Part shown: positions 27,973 to 37,109 of the stretch, one piece after another | How the letters are laid out: each line of letters starts with the position of its first letter | How positions within the stretch are numbered: the first letter of the stretch is position 1 | Origin: Salinicola aestuarinus | GTDB lineage: Bacteria; Pseudomonadota; Gammaproteobacteria; Pseudomonadales; Halomonadaceae | Assembly: GCF_003206645.1 (NCBI RefSeq) | Contig: NZ_PZJP01000008.1 | Location: 81,362-121,430, forward strand | Direction of reading: 5' to 3' | DNA: 40,069 bases | The notes under the pieces: model-generated | What the model saw: only the letters and a program-made list of their open reading frames with translations | Databases searched by the model: none | What the model was told of the DNA's origin: nothing | Made by a program: the position numbers and the translations under genes

Positions 27973-28917
27973 ATGCCAACATCAGCCAACGTTTCGCAGA
28001 CGGCAACGCCGTCGTCTTCCGCTATGCCTCCGTCGCCGGCTGACGCCTCGGCGGGGGCGGCGAAGCCTGCCCCGCATCACTATCGTCTCATCGTATCCTG
28101 CCCGGATCGCGTGGGAATCGTCTCGAGGGTCTCGAGTTTCATCGCTGACCAGGGCGGCTCCATCGTCGAGGCGAATCAGCATTCGGATCTCGATGCCGGT
28201 CGCTTTTTCATGCGTTACGACATCCAGTCCAATGCACTGACTGCCGACGACTTTCGCGCTGCCTTCGAGGTGATTGCAGGAGAGTTCGACATGGACTGGC
28301 GCTTGAGCGAGCCGGCCCGGCCCCAGCGACTCGTGATCATGGTGTCCCGACAGTCCCACTGTCTGGTCGACCTGCTCTATCGCTGGTCGTCGGGAGAGCT
28401 CGACTGCGAGATCCCCTGCGTGATCTCCAACCATGACGAGCTGCGCGCTATGGTCGAATGGTACGGCATCCCTTTTCATCACGTGCCCGTCGATCCAGCG
28501 GATAAAGCCCCGGCCTTCGCTGAGGTCGAGCGTCTAATCGAAGCCGAGAACGTCGACAGCATCGTGCTGGCGCGCTACATGCAGATTCTTCCGCCGGCGC
28601 TTTGCCAGCGGTATGCGGGGCGGGTCATCAACATCCATCACAGCTTTCTGCCGTCATTCGTCGGGGCAAAACCGTATCACCAGGCGTTCGAGCGTGGGGT
28701 CAAGCTAATCGGTGCGACCTGCCACTACGTGACGGAAGAGCTCGATGCCGGCCCGATCATCGAGCAGGACATCCAGCGCGTGTCGCACTGCCATGCGCCG
28801 CAGGATCTGGTGAGACTGGGCAAGGATGTCGAAAAATCGGTGCTCGCCCGCGGGCTTCGCTGGCATCTGCAGGACCGGGTGCTGATTCACGGTAACAAGA
28901 CCGTCGTCTTCTCCTGA
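27973..28917 (+). CDS. purU: Formyltetrahydrofolate deformylase
   Basis: PurU hydrolyses 10-formyl-THF to THF and formate, balancing one-carbon units and feeding formate to PurT. The N-terminal ACT domain begins at YRLIVSCPDRVGIVSRVSSFIADQGGSIVEANQHSD; the C-terminal formyltransferase-type domain has NHDELRAMVEWYGIPFHHVPV, LARYMQILP, and the catalytic INIHHSFLPSFVGAKPYHQA with DAGPIIEQD. The start is uncertain: ATG 27973 gives 314 residues with a 30-residue Ser/Ala/Pro-rich leader, ATG 28024 gives 297, and E. coli has 280; neither has a clear ribosome site. Confidence 0.93.
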   Translation: MPTSANVSQTATPSSSAMPPSPADASAGAAKPAPHHYRLIVSCPDRVGIVSRVSSFIADQGGSIVEANQHSDLDAGRFFMRYDIQSNALTADDFRAAFEVIAGEFDMDWRLSEPARPQRLVIMVSRQSHCLVDLLYRWSSGELDCEIPCVISNHDELRAMVEWYGIPFHHVPVDPADKAPAFAEVERLIEAENVDSIVLARYMQILPPALCQRYAGRVINIHHSFLPSFVGAKPYHQAFERGVKLIGATCHYVTEELDAGPIIEQDIQRVSHCHAPQDLVRLGKDVEKSVLARGLRWHLQDRVLIHGNKTVVFS

Positions 28918-28934
28918 CCCGATGCGTCTGATTG

Positions 28935-28963
28935 GCCGGGCGGGTTCGACGTGGCCGCCCGGC
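28935..28963. terminator. Hairpin between convergent purU and dinB
   Basis: GCCGGGCGG and CCGCCCGGC form a perfect 9-bp stem with an 11-base loop. No U-tract follows on either strand. Confidence 0.4.
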
Positions 28964-29052
28964 TCTCCGGGCATTGCGTTCGGTGGCATGCAGGCAGTAA
29001 CGACAAGGCGGGAAGGGGTGTCGAGGCAGGTATGGGGCGGATGGTGATTCGC

Positions 29053-30117
29053 TCAGTCGGGGGCGTCGACCGCATCGAAGAGGCCGAGCTGGCGCTGTTC
29101 GAGCGCCGGCGCGAGGCGAACTCCGACGCCCAGCAGGCGAACAGGGCGAGCGCCGCGTTGCCACGCGCTCTCCAGTAGCTCGTGAAAGCGGGCATCGATG
29201 ACGCCGCGGGCGCTGGTTTCCTGCGTGGTGCTGGTGAAATCGTTGAACTTCACCTTGACGAACTGTTTGGCAATCCCTGGATCACCGTGCTTGGCCAGTC
29301 TTTCGTGCAGCCGAGCGATGAGCGGCTGCAGCGCCTGCTGACACTGGGCAAGATCGCCAAGATCTTGATCGTAGGTGTTCTCGACGCTCACCGACTTGCG
29401 CTCGCGCGTGACGTTGACCGGTCTGTCATCGATGCCATGGGCGAGTTCATGCAGGCGGCGCCCGAACTTGCCGTACTGATCCAGCAGCCGTTCGAGCGGC
29501 TCGGCGCGAAGATCGGCGCAGGTCGAGATTCCCTGGTTCTCCAGCTTGCTCGCCGTGGCGGGACCGACACCATGGAGCTTTTTCACCGATAGGTCGGTAA
29601 TGAAGCGCTCGGTTTCCTCCGGCGTTATGACGAACAGGCCATCCGGTTTGTCCCAGTCGCTGGCGATCTTCGCCAGAAACTTGTTCGGGGCAACCCCGAC
29701 CGATACCACGATACCCGTGCGGGCAAGAACGGCCTGTTTCAGCCAACGCGCCATCCACGTCGCGCTGCCATGGAACTGCTCTACCTCGGTCACGTCGAGA
29801 TACGCCTCGTCCAACGAAAGCGGTTCGACCAGGGGCGTGAGTTCGTGGAAGGTCGCCAGCACCTGCTGCGACACCTGGCGATACTTGTTGAAATCGGGGG
29901 AAAGCACCTTGAGGTCGGGACAGAGCCGCACAGCCCGTGCCGTCGGCATGGCCGAATGGATACCGTAGGCACGGGCCGGATAGTTGCAGGTCGCGACCAC
30001 GCCCCGGCGCTCGGCGCTGCCGCCGATCGCCAGCGGGACGTGTGTCAGCGAGGGATCATCGCGCATCTCCACGGCGGCGTAGAAGCAGTCGCAGTCGGCG
30101 TGGAGAATCTTGCGCAT
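29053..30117 (-). CDS. dinB: DNA polymerase IV (Y-family)
   Basis: Pol IV is an error-prone translesion polymerase. The 354-residue protein has D8 and SLDEAYLD with D103/E104 as metal ligands, at the same positions as E. coli; the steric-gate residue is Tyr13 rather than Phe13. Other motifs are NYPARAYGI, GVAPNKFLAKIASDWDKPDG and KLHGVGPATASKL (helix-hairpin-helix). It ends with QLGLF, the beta-clamp-binding motif. It starts 14 bases after the lexA stop with no own promoter seen, so it is in a lexA-dinB operon and SOS-induced. Confidence 0.97.
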   Translation of the reverse strand: MRKILHADCDCFYAAVEMRDDPSLTHVPLAIGGSAERRGVVATCNYPARAYGIHSAMPTARAVRLCPDLKVLSPDFNKYRQVSQQVLATFHELTPLVEPLSLDEAYLDVTEVEQFHGSATWMARWLKQAVLARTGIVVSVGVAPNKFLAKIASDWDKPDGLFVITPEETERFITDLSVKKLHGVGPATASKLENQGISTCADLRAEPLERLLDQYGKFGRRLHELAHGIDDRPVNVTRERKSVSVENTYDQDLGDLAQCQQALQPLIARLHERLAKHGDPGIAKQFVKVKFNDFTSTTQETSARGVIDARFHELLESAWQRGARPVRLLGVGVRLAPALEQRQLGLFDAVDAPD

Positions 30118-30131
30118 CGTCGCGTCGACGC

Positions 30132-30785
30132 TTACTGCAAACCCGAGCTGCCGCCGCGGATGACGCCGACGCCAAGACCCTCGATTTCAAGGTGCTCGTT
30201 CTTGAGATCGATTTCGATTGGCGCGAAATCCGCATTCTCCGCCACTAGCGTGACCCGACTACCCTGTCGCTGGAACCGTTTCACGGTGACGTCGTCTTCG
30301 ATGCGCGCCACCACGATCTGGCCATCACGCACTGTCTGGGTCCGATGCACGGCGAGCAGGTCGCCATCCAGAATACCAACATCCTTCATCGAGAGGCCGC
30401 GAACTCGCAGCAGGTAATCAGCCTTCGGTGTGAAGTAGTCCGCTGGCATCGGGCAATAGCGATCAATGTGCTCGGCGGCCAGAATCGGACTTCCGGCCGC
30501 CACGTTACCAATGATCGGGAGTCCTGATTCCTCTGATTGCGTCTCGCTGGCGGTGTCGAAATCCGTCTCGCTCGCAGGTAGACGAATGCCCCGCGACGTA
30601 CCCGGGATCATACGAATCACGCCTTTGCGATCCAGCGCCCGCAAGTGCTCTTCCGCTGCATTGGGTGAGCGGAAACCGAGTGCGCGAGCGATCTCGGCAC
30701 GGGTCGGTGGATAGCCGAACTCTGCCATCGTCTTGACGATGAAATCGTAGACCGTTTGCTGTCTGGCGGTGAGCGGTCGCGACAT
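30132..30785 (-). CDS. lexA: SOS repressor LexA
   Basis: LexA represses DNA-damage genes and cleaves itself when RecA filaments form. The 217-residue protein has an N-terminal winged helix ([31 protein letters not shown], residues 8-38), cleavage site A97-G98 in NVAAGSP, and the Ser/Lys dyad S132 (RGLSMKD) and K169 (TVKRF), with spacing like E. coli (A84/S119/K156). The linker is about 13 residues longer and acidic. GGGAG precedes ATG 30785. Two LexA boxes upstream show autoregulation; dinB follows. Confidence 0.97.
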   Translation of the reverse strand: MSRPLTARQQTVYDFIVKTMAEFGYPPTRAEIARALGFRSPNAAEEHLRALDRKGVIRMIPGTSRGIRLPASETDFDTASETQSEESGLPIIGNVAAGSPILAAEHIDRYCPMPADYFTPKADYLLRVRGLSMKDVGILDGDLLAVHRTQTVRDGQIVVARIEDDVTVKRFQRQGSRVTLVAENADFAPIEIDLKNEHLEIEGLGVGVIRGGSSGLQ

Positions 30786-30829
30786 TGGCGTCTCCCGGGG
30801 CCCGAGCCGCCTTGGCGACGACTGCGAGC

Positions 30830-30845
30830 GTGTTTATGTATACAG
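30830..30845 (-). promoter_or_regulatory. LexA (SOS) box 1
   Basis: GTGTTTATGTATACAG on the plus strand fits CTG-N10-CAG except for the first base, with the AT-rich centre expected. It lies 45 bases upstream of lexA. Confidence 0.8.
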
Positions 30846-30846
30846 C

Positions 30847-30862
30847 CTGGGATTGTATCCAG
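30847..30862 (-). promoter_or_regulatory. LexA (SOS) box 2
   Basis: CTGGGATTGTATCCAG fits CTG-N10-CAG exactly. It lies one base from box 1, giving a tandem pair as at E. coli lexA, and contains the lexA -10 box. Confidence 0.75.
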
Positions 30863-30880
30863 TCATTGCGCTATTGGAAA
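30852..30880 (-). promoter_or_regulatory. lexA promoter
   Basis: On the minus strand the -35 box is TTTCCA (30875-30880), the spacer 17 bases and the -10 box TACAAT (30852-30857). The -10 lies inside LexA box 2, so bound LexA would block it. Confidence 0.6.
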
Positions 30881-30976
30881 GTCGTCGTCCGTCGGCAACG
30901 CCACGTAAGTTGGGGTTCTCCAAGACTTAGGCGCAATTGTCGAAGACCCGCAAGGGTGCTTAAAATCGCTGGCGTT

Positions 30977-30993
30977 TGAAACGGGCGTTTTCA
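30977..30993. promoter_or_regulatory. Candidate PsrA operator
   Basis: TGAAACGGGCGTTTTCA has inverted TGAAA/TTTCA arms and resembles the PsrA motif GAAAC-N4-GTTTC. It lies 33 bases upstream of psrA, consistent with autoregulation. Confidence 0.5.
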
Positions 30994-31025
30994 TTCGAAG
31001 ACGCGTTGCCAGCCCAGAGGACGTC

Positions 31026-31688
31026 ATGGCGCAATCCGATACGGTCAGCCGAATTCTCGATACCGCCGAGGTGCTCTTCGCGGAGAAGGGCTTTGCCGAA
31101 ACCTCGCTGCGAAGCATCACGACCCGCGCCAAGGTCAACCTGGCGGCGGTCAATTACCACTTCGGGTCCAAGAAGGCGCTGATACAGGCGGTTTTCGCGC
31201 GTTACCTGGACCCCTTTGCCGAGCGACTCCATGCGGCGCTCGACGCGCTGGAGACGCGCTACGTCAGTGCGGCGATTCCGCTGGATGCGCTGCTCGAGAC
31301 GCTGGCGCGCAGCGTGTTGGAAGTCCCCGCCGAGCGCCATAGCCTGCAGATCTTCATGAAGCTTCTGGGCCTGGCCTATAGCCAGGCACAGGGGCATCTG
31401 CGGCGCTACCTACAGGCTGAGTACGGAGAGACATTCGAACGCTTCGTGGCGTGTCTGCGCATCGCCACGCCCGAGTTACCCGATGCCGAGCGGTTCTGGC
31501 GCCTGCATTTCATGCTCGGCACCGTGATCTTCACCCTCTCCGGACTGGATGCGCTTCGCGATATCGCCGATCACGAGTATCAACAGCACATGTCGGTGCG
31601 CGAGTTGATCAATCACCTGAGACCCGTTGTCGTCGCCGGGATGCGTGCGCCACTGCCCGATGTCGATGGCGTGCAAGCGCTGGCCTGA
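31026..31688 (+). CDS. psrA: TetR-family regulator, probably PsrA
   Basis: The 220-residue protein has an N-terminal TetR helix-turn-helix (ILDTAEVLFAEKGFAETSLRSITTRAKVNLAAVNYHFGSKKALIQAVF, residues ~10-57) and a helical ligand domain. The VNLAAVNYHFGSK recognition helix and the position beside lexA and before nagZ match P. aeruginosa psrA, which senses long-chain fatty acids and controls beta-oxidation and rpoS. A PsrA-like palindrome precedes it. GAGG lies before ATG 31026. The family is certain; the name rests on synteny and motif. Confidence 0.82.
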   Translation: MAQSDTVSRILDTAEVLFAEKGFAETSLRSITTRAKVNLAAVNYHFGSKKALIQAVFARYLDPFAERLHAALDALETRYVSAAIPLDALLETLARSVLEVPAERHSLQIFMKLLGLAYSQAQGHLRRYLQAEYGETFERFVACLRIATPELPDAERFWRLHFMLGTVIFTLSGLDALRDIADHEYQQHMSVRELINHLRPVVVAGMRAPLPDVDGVQALA

Positions 31689-31791
31689 ACGCAGTGAGGG
31701 CAACGCAAACTGGCGTTCCGATGGACGGGTGCTGTCATGACTCCCGAGCGTCGTCTAGAATCGGGCGCTTCACGGTTTCAGGTAACGGCTA

Positions 31792-32838
31792 ATGACTCAA
31801 CCTCTCGGTCCGGTGATGCTGGACGTACAAGGCATCAGGCTACGGGAAGACGAGCGAAAGCTGATCGCGCGGCCGGAAGTCGGTGGCGTCATACTGTTCG
31901 CCAGGAACACCCCGGACGTTGCGACAACGCAAGCGCTGACTGCCGACATTCGAGCCTGCCGTCCGGACATCCTGATCGCCGTCGATCAGGAGGGTGGCAG
32001 GGTTCAGCGACTCCAGCAGGGGGTGACCCGTATCCCCGCGATGGCGGCATTCGGTCATCAGTACGCCGCCGATCCCGAGGGCGCCTTGCTGCTCGCTCAG
32101 GACACGGGGTGGCTGATGGGCATGGAACTCGCCGCCTGCGGTTTCGATCTTACCTTCGCGCCGGTGCTCGATCTCGACGACGATCAGTCTCCAGCGATCG
32201 GCACGCGCAGTTTCTCCACGGATCCGGAGGTGGTCGCCCGACTTGGCGCAGCCTTCATCGAGGGTCTTCATGAGGCCGGTATGGTCGCCGTGGGCAAGCA
32301 TTTCCCCGGGCATGGCGGTGCGCGCCAGGATTCCCATCACGCCGTCGCTGAGGATGCCCGCTCGCTGGACGCGCTGCGCAAGCGCGATCTGGTGCCATTC
32401 ACGCGACTGGCTGGCAAGCTCGACGGCGTGATGCCCGCCCACGTGATCTATCGTGCCTTCGACGATCGGCCCGCCGGTTTCTCGCCCAGCTGGCTGGGGC
32501 TGCTGCGCGAAGAGCTGGGCTTCAAGGGGGCGATCTTCTCGGACGACCTGACCATGGCCGCTGCGCATGCGGCCGGCTCGCCCGCCGAGCGGGCGCGCGC
32601 TGCCTGGGCGGCCGGCTGCGACATGGCAGTCATCTGCAACGCGCCGGAGGACGCTCGCCAGGTCGTCGATGCCTGCCAGGGGGAGGGCTCGACCCGACTC
32701 GGCAAGCTGCGTTACGCCCGGGCGCGGCCAAGCCTTGCATCGCTGGCCGCGATCTCGCGCTGGCGTCGTACCCATTCCCGGCTGGAGGCGCTCAACGAGG
32801 CCGCGGCTACCCCCAGCGGCTCTCTCGGCGCCCAGTAG
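31792..32838 (+). CDS. nagZ: Beta-N-acetylhexosaminidase (peptidoglycan recycling)
   Basis: NagZ removes GlcNAc from GlcNAc-anhydroMurNAc peptides in the cytoplasm during cell-wall recycling, affecting AmpC induction. The 348-residue GH3 enzyme has GGVILFARNT, VDQEGGRVQRL (65-73), FAPVLDLD, VGKHFPGHGGARQDSHH (catalytic His loop, ~168-183) and FSDDLTM with the nucleophile Asp (~251). It follows psrA as in Pseudomonas. The ATG 31792 start has no strong ribosome site. Confidence 0.95.
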   Translation: MTQPLGPVMLDVQGIRLREDERKLIARPEVGGVILFARNTPDVATTQALTADIRACRPDILIAVDQEGGRVQRLQQGVTRIPAMAAFGHQYAADPEGALLLAQDTGWLMGMELAACGFDLTFAPVLDLDDDQSPAIGTRSFSTDPEVVARLGAAFIEGLHEAGMVAVGKHFPGHGGARQDSHHAVAEDARSLDALRKRDLVPFTRLAGKLDGVMPAHVIYRAFDDRPAGFSPSWLGLLREELGFKGAIFSDDLTMAAAHAAGSPAERARAAWAAGCDMAVICNAPEDARQVVDACQGEGSTRLGKLRYARARPSLASLAAISRWRRTHSRLEALNEAAATPSGSLGAQ

Positions 32839-32863
32839 GCCAAGACCGACAGTCCCACCGACC

Positions 32864-32890
32864 GTGACGGCGCGGCCTAGGCGCCGTCAC
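32864..32890 (+). terminator. Hairpin between nagZ and hpt
   Basis: GTGACGGCGC and GCGCCGTCAC form a perfect 10-bp stem with a 7-base loop. There is no U-tract, and it sits only 24 bases before the hpt start, so partial termination or mRNA protection is as likely as full termination. Confidence 0.4.
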
Positions 32891-32913
32891 TCTCAGCAAC
32901 GATACGGAAGACG

Positions 32914-33486
32914 ATGACTCAATCTTTACCGACCGACGCCCTCGCTTCGATGCAGGATGTCATGGACAACGCCGACTGCCTCATCGATCAGGCACAAGTG
33001 GAAACCGCGCTGGATCGCATGGCCGATGAAATCACTCGCGATCTGGGCGACAAGCTGCCGGTCTTCTACTGCGTGATGAACGGGGGGCTGATCACCACCG
33101 GCCATCTTCTGACCCGACTCGGGTTTCCGCTTGAGGTGGACTATCTGCATGCCACGCGGTATCGCGGTGGCACGCGGGGTGGCGAGCTTTTCTGGCGAGT
33201 GTCGCCGGAAATTCCGATGTCCGGCCGTCACGTGGTCATTGTCGATGACATCCTCGACGAAGGCGCAACGCTAGCGGCAATTCTCGACTATTGCCGACAG
33301 GCAGGCGCTGCCAGCATCACCACTGCCGTGCTGGTCGACAAACAGCACGATCGCAAGGCAGCCCCCGACCTGAAGGCGGACTACTGCGGCCTGGAAGTGG
33401 TCGACCGCTACGTTTTCGGTTTCGGCATGGACTACAAGGGTTACTGGCGTAACGCGCCCGGAATCTTCGCCCCCAAGGATCTCTAG
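32914..33486 (+). CDS. hpt: Hypoxanthine-guanine phosphoribosyltransferase
   Basis: The enzyme converts hypoxanthine and guanine to IMP and GMP. The 190-residue protein has the type I PRTase layout: VFYCVMNGGLITTGHLL, LEVDYLHATRYRGGTRGGELFW, the PRPP loop HVVIVDDILDEGATL, and the purine-site segment VVDRYVFGFGMDYKGYWRN. It is the fourth phosphoribosyltransferase in this window, with apt, gpt and upp. It is convergent with ppsR. Confidence 0.93.
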   Translation: MTQSLPTDALASMQDVMDNADCLIDQAQVETALDRMADEITRDLGDKLPVFYCVMNGGLITTGHLLTRLGFPLEVDYLHATRYRGGTRGGELFWRVSPEIPMSGRHVVIVDDILDEGATLAAILDYCRQAGAASITTAVLVDKQHDRKAAPDLKADYCGLEVVDRYVFGFGMDYKGYWRNAPGIFAPKDL

Positions 33487-33493
33487 GACCGCC

Positions 33494-33557
33494 TGACGCT
33501 TGTGCGTCAATTCAGGGTCCCTGCCTTCCCTATTCAGCCCGCCTAGCGCGGGCTGAA
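33494..33557. terminator. Two hairpins between convergent hpt and ppsR
   Basis: TGACGC-TTGT-GCGTCA (33494-33509) is a perfect 6-bp stem. TTCAGCCCGC-CTAGC-GCGGGCTGAA (33533-33557) is a perfect 10-bp stem that includes the ppsR stop codon in its loop. Neither has a U-tract. Confidence 0.45.
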
Positions 33558-34376
33558 GCGTCTCTGCAGCCCACTCTCGTTGATCATGCGCGTCGAGATC
33601 TCCTCGATGGAGAAACGCGTGGTATCGATGAACTGAATATGGTGCCTGCGGTAGAGCGCCTCGGCCTGCGCCAGCTCCTGCATGCACTGGTCCATCGAGC
33701 AGTACCGGCTGTTGGGTCGGCGCTCGGTGCGAATCGCGGCTAGACGCCGCGCGTCGATCGTCAGCCCGAACAGCTTGTGCCGGTGCTTGGCCAGCGACGC
33801 CGGCAGCGTCAGCGTGCCGTCCTCGTCGAGATCATCTTCCGTGAGCGGATAGTTGGCGGCGCGGATGCCGAACTGCAGAGCGAGATAGAGAGAGGTGGGG
33901 GTCTTCCCGCAGCGCGAGACGCCGATCAGGATGATATCGGCCTCTTCGTACTGATAGGTGCGAGCGCCATCGTCATTGTCGAGCGCAAAGTTGACCGCTT
34001 CGATTCGATGCATGTAGACATCGTCCTGGCCAATCGCGTGCGTGCGCCCCACGGTGTAGGTGGAGTCGGTCGCGAGCTCCTCTTCGAGGGGAGCGAGAAA
34101 CGTCGAGAAGATATCGACCATGAACGCCGGTGCCTCGGCGACCACCCGCCGCACGGCCTGGTCGACGATGGTATCGATGACGATGGGGCGGACACCGTCT
34201 CGCGCCGCCGTGGTCTCTATCAGCGTGACCAGAGCATTCGCTTTCTCCAGGGTATCCACGTAGGGCTTGGTGACATGGGTGAACTCCATGTTCTCGAACT
34301 GCGACAGCAGGCTTCTGCCCAGGGTCTCGGCGGTAATGCCGGTGCCGTCGGAGATGAAAAAGGCGGTACGAGTCAT
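33543..34376 (-). CDS. ppsR: PEP synthetase regulatory protein (kinase/pyrophosphorylase)
   Basis: PpsR switches PEP synthase off by ADP-dependent phosphorylation of a Thr next to its catalytic His, and on again by Pi-dependent dephosphorylation. The 277-residue DUF299-family protein begins [22 protein letters not shown] and has the P-loop [11 protein letters not shown] (152-162), [13 protein letters not shown] and the C-terminal [16 protein letters not shown] 34376 gives the standard N-terminus; the frame is open 57 bases further upstream. Its target ppsA diverges from it across 231 bases. Confidence 0.95.
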   Translation of the reverse strand: MTRTAFFISDGTGITAETLGRSLLSQFENMEFTHVTKPYVDTLEKANALVTLIETTAARDGVRPIVIDTIVDQAVRRVVAEAPAFMVDIFSTFLAPLEEELATDSTYTVGRTHAIGQDDVYMHRIEAVNFALDNDDGARTYQYEEADIILIGVSRCGKTPTSLYLALQFGIRAANYPLTEDDLDEDGTLTLPASLAKHRHKLFGLTIDARRLAAIRTERRPNSRYCSMDQCMQELAQAEALYRRHHIQFIDTTRFSIEEISTRMINESGLQRRFSPR

Positions 34377-34453
34377 CGGCTTGTGTCCAGTCGTGGGGGA
34401 GTCATTGTCGACCCGAGTTCGTCCCGCAATCAACTCATCGCCAGCCGACTACA

Positions 34454-34513
34454 TAAAGCGGCGTAAAGCGGGATTTCTTGTAGAAATACTCCAAACCCTA
34501 CGCCTTTAAAGCG
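34454..34513. repeat. TAAAGCG direct repeats in the ppsR-ppsA divergent promoter region
   Basis: TAAAGCGG occurs at 34454-34461 and 34464-34471 (exactly 10 bases apart, one helical turn), and TAAAGCG again at 34507-34513. No clear Cra site or strong sigma70 promoter is visible in this gap, so these may be activator or repressor sites. Confidence 0.45.
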
Positions 34514-34607
34514 CTAGCGGTCCCCGAGGGCGACTGATAGGTTCTGGCGTCATTGCGGTGCAGTGCCTGCGCCATCGTGTGTCGCGAGAATCGATCAGGA
34601 GAAAGCC

Positions 34608-36980
34608 TTGGACCCGTTCATCATCACTTTCGAAAAGCTGGGTATGGGGGACGTCGAGCACGTCGGCGGCAAGAATGCCTCGCTCGGCGAGATGATCTCC
34701 AACCTGGCGGACGCCGGGGTCACGGTGCCGGGGGGATTCGCCACCACGGCGCACGCCTATCGAGAGTTTCTCGCCTTTGAGGGCCTCAACGATCGTATCA
34801 ATGCCGAGCTCGCCCGACTCGACGTGGACGACACCGAAGCGCTGGCGGAAGTCGGCGCCCGGATTCGTCAGTGGGTGATCGAGACACCGCTGCCGCCTGC
34901 TTTCGAGCAATCACTGGCGGACGCCTACCAGGCGCTGCAGGCCAAGCATCCCAACCTCAAGGTGGCGGTGCGCTCATCGGCGACGGCGGAAGATCTGCCG
35001 GACGCTTCCTTTGCCGGCCAGCAGGAGACCTTTCTCAATATCGACGGCTTCGACAACGTTAAACGTGCGGTACACGAAGTCTTTGCCTCGCTGTTCAACG
35101 ATCGCGCCATCTCCTATCGCGTACACCGCGGCTACGCCCACGAGAACGTTGCGCTCTCCGCCGGGGTGCAGAAGATGGTGCGCTCGGAAACCGCTGCGAG
35201 CGGTGTCATGTTCACGCTGGACACCGAATCCGGCTACCGGGACGCCGTCTTCGTGACTGGCGCCTGGGGGCTGGGTGAAACCGTCGTGCAGGGCGCAGTC
35301 AATCCGGATGAGTTCTACGTGCACAAGCCGACGCTGGCAGCCGGCAAGCCTGCGGTACTGCGGCGGACGCTGGGCTCCAAGCGCATCAAGATGATTTATA
35401 CCGGCGACGCGGCCGCCGGTCGCTCCGTGCAGACGGTGGACGTCGGAATCCAGGATCGCCAGCGCTTTTGCCTCAGCGACGAGGAGGTGATGGTGCTGGC
35501 GCGCCAGGCGGTCACCATCGAGCAGCATTACGGCCGACCGATGGACATCGAGTGGGCGCGTGACGGCGACGATGGCAAGCTCTACATCGTTCAGGCACGC
35601 CCCGAGACGGTGGTGTCGAACCAGGAGGCGGGCACGCTCGAGCGCTTCACGCTGAAAGAGAAGAGCCGGGTGCTGGTCGACGGTCGCGCCATCGGTCAGC
35701 GGATTGGCCAGGGGCGGGTGAAGCTGGTCGAGACGCCGGAGCAGATGCACAAGGTGCAGTCCGGTGATGTGCTGGTCACTGATATGACCGATCCCGACTG
35801 GGAGCCGATCATGAAGCGGGCCTCGGCGATCGTTACCAATCGCGGTGGACGGACCTGCCACGCGGCGATCATCGCCCGCGAACTGGGGATTCCTGCAGTC
35901 GTGGGCTGCGGCGACGCGACCGAGCGCCTCGCCGACGATCAGGAAGTGACGGTCTCCTGCGCCGAAGGGGATACCGGTCACGTCTACAGCGGCAAGCTCG
36001 ACTTCGAGTGTCGCTCCACCAGCGTCGACGGCATGCCGGAAATTCCGTTCAAAATCATGCTCAACGTCGGCAATCCTGACCGCGCGTTCGCCTTCTCGGG
36101 ATTGCCCAACGAGGGGGTCGGGCTCGCGCGACTGGAGTTCATCATCAATCGCATGATCGGCGTGCATCCTCGGGCGCTCATGGACTACGACAAACTGTCG
36201 CCCGATCTCCAGCAGACCATCGATCTACGCACCGCTGGCTACGCCGATCCTGTCAGTTTTTACGTCGATCGCCTGGTGGAGGGGATCTCGACGCTGGCGG
36301 CCGCGTTCTATCCTAAGCGGGTCATCGTTCGGCTCTCCGACTTCAAGTCCAACGAGTACGAAAACCTGATCGGCGGCAAGGCCTATGAGCCGGGCGAAGA
36401 GAACCCGATGCTCGGCTTTCGCGGGGCGTCACGCTATATCTCCGAAGATTTCCGCCCCTGTTTCGAGCTGGAATGCCGCGCGCTCAAGCGTGTGCGGGAC
36501 GAGATGGGGCTGGATAATGTCGAGATCATGGTGCCGTTCGTGCGCACCCCGGCCGAGGGCAAGGCGGTGGTCGAGCTGCTAGCGGCCAACGGCCTCAAGC
36601 GGGGCGACCGGGGCCTCAAGGTCATCATGATGTGCGAGCTGCCGGCTAACGCGCTGCTCGCCGACGAATTTCTGGCGCATTTCGACGGCTTCTCCATCGG
36701 TTCCAACGACCTGACTCAGCTCACGCTGGGGCTCGATCGGGACTCCGGCATCATCGCCCATCTGTTCGACGAACGGGACCCGGCGGTGAAGAAGCTGCTC
36801 TCTATGGCGATTCAGGCCTGCAAGGCGCAGGGTAAGTACGTCGGTATCTGCGGACAGGGACCCTCGGATCATCCGGAGCTCGCCAAGTGGCTGATGGAGC
36901 AGGGCATCGACTCGGTCTCGCTCAACCCGGATGCGGTGCTCGAGACCTGGTTCATGCTGGCGGGTGAAACGCTCGCCTGA
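34608..36980 (+). CDS. ppsA: Phosphoenolpyruvate synthase (pyruvate, water dikinase)
   Basis: PpsA makes PEP, AMP and Pi from pyruvate and ATP, the entry to gluconeogenesis. The 790-residue protein has the ATP-grasp domain ([30 protein letters not shown]), the phosphohistidine domain [17 protein letters not shown] with catalytic His418 and the regulatory Thr416 targeted by PpsR, and the PEP-binding barrel ([28 protein letters not shown]). I chose a TTG start at 34608: AGGAG lies 6 bases upstream and the length then matches E. coli (792). The frame continues 45 bases upstream without a ribosome site. Confidence 0.96.
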   Translation: MDPFIITFEKLGMGDVEHVGGKNASLGEMISNLADAGVTVPGGFATTAHAYREFLAFEGLNDRINAELARLDVDDTEALAEVGARIRQWVIETPLPPAFEQSLADAYQALQAKHPNLKVAVRSSATAEDLPDASFAGQQETFLNIDGFDNVKRAVHEVFASLFNDRAISYRVHRGYAHENVALSAGVQKMVRSETAASGVMFTLDTESGYRDAVFVTGAWGLGETVVQGAVNPDEFYVHKPTLAAGKPAVLRRTLGSKRIKMIYTGDAAAGRSVQTVDVGIQDRQRFCLSDEEVMVLARQAVTIEQHYGRPMDIEWARDGDDGKLYIVQARPETVVSNQEAGTLERFTLKEKSRVLVDGRAIGQRIGQGRVKLVETPEQMHKVQSGDVLVTDMTDPDWEPIMKRASAIVTNRGGRTCHAAIIARELGIPAVVGCGDATERLADDQEVTVSCAEGDTGHVYSGKLDFECRSTSVDGMPEIPFKIMLNVGNPDRAFAFSGLPNEGVGLARLEFIINRMIGVHPRALMDYDKLSPDLQQTIDLRTAGYADPVSFYVDRLVEGISTLAAAFYPKRVIVRLSDFKSNEYENLIGGKAYEPGEENPMLGFRGASRYISEDFRPCFELECRALKRVRDEMGLDNVEIMVPFVRTPAEGKAVVELLAANGLKRGDRGLKVIMMCELPANALLADEFLAHFDGFSIGSNDLTQLTLGLDRDSGIIAHLFDERDPAVKKLLSMAIQACKAQGKYVGICGQGPSDHPELAKWLMEQGIDSVSLNPDAVLETWFMLAGETLA

Positions 36981-37013
36981 TCCGGCCCACACCCCCTCGG
37001 GATCCATCAAACG

Positions 37014-37045
37014 GACGCCGGCGCGACACTTGTCGTGCCGGCGTC
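37014..37045 (+). terminator. Long hairpin after ppsA (no U-tract)
   Basis: GACGCCGGCGCGAC-ACTT-GTCGTGCCGGCGTC forms a 14-bp stem with a single G-U pair, starting 33 bases after the ppsA stop. It is very stable but has no T run on either side. Confidence 0.5.
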
Positions 37046-37109
37046 AGCGTCTCCAGCCGCGCTTCACCTTCGCCTGGCGGCACGAGGCGCGCCACGCCTG
37101 TCGAGTCGG

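Noticed and set aside
33777..34466. Plus-strand frame opposite ppsR (229 residues)
   Set aside because: It is the antisense shadow of ppsR; ppsR has full family motifs and this frame has none.
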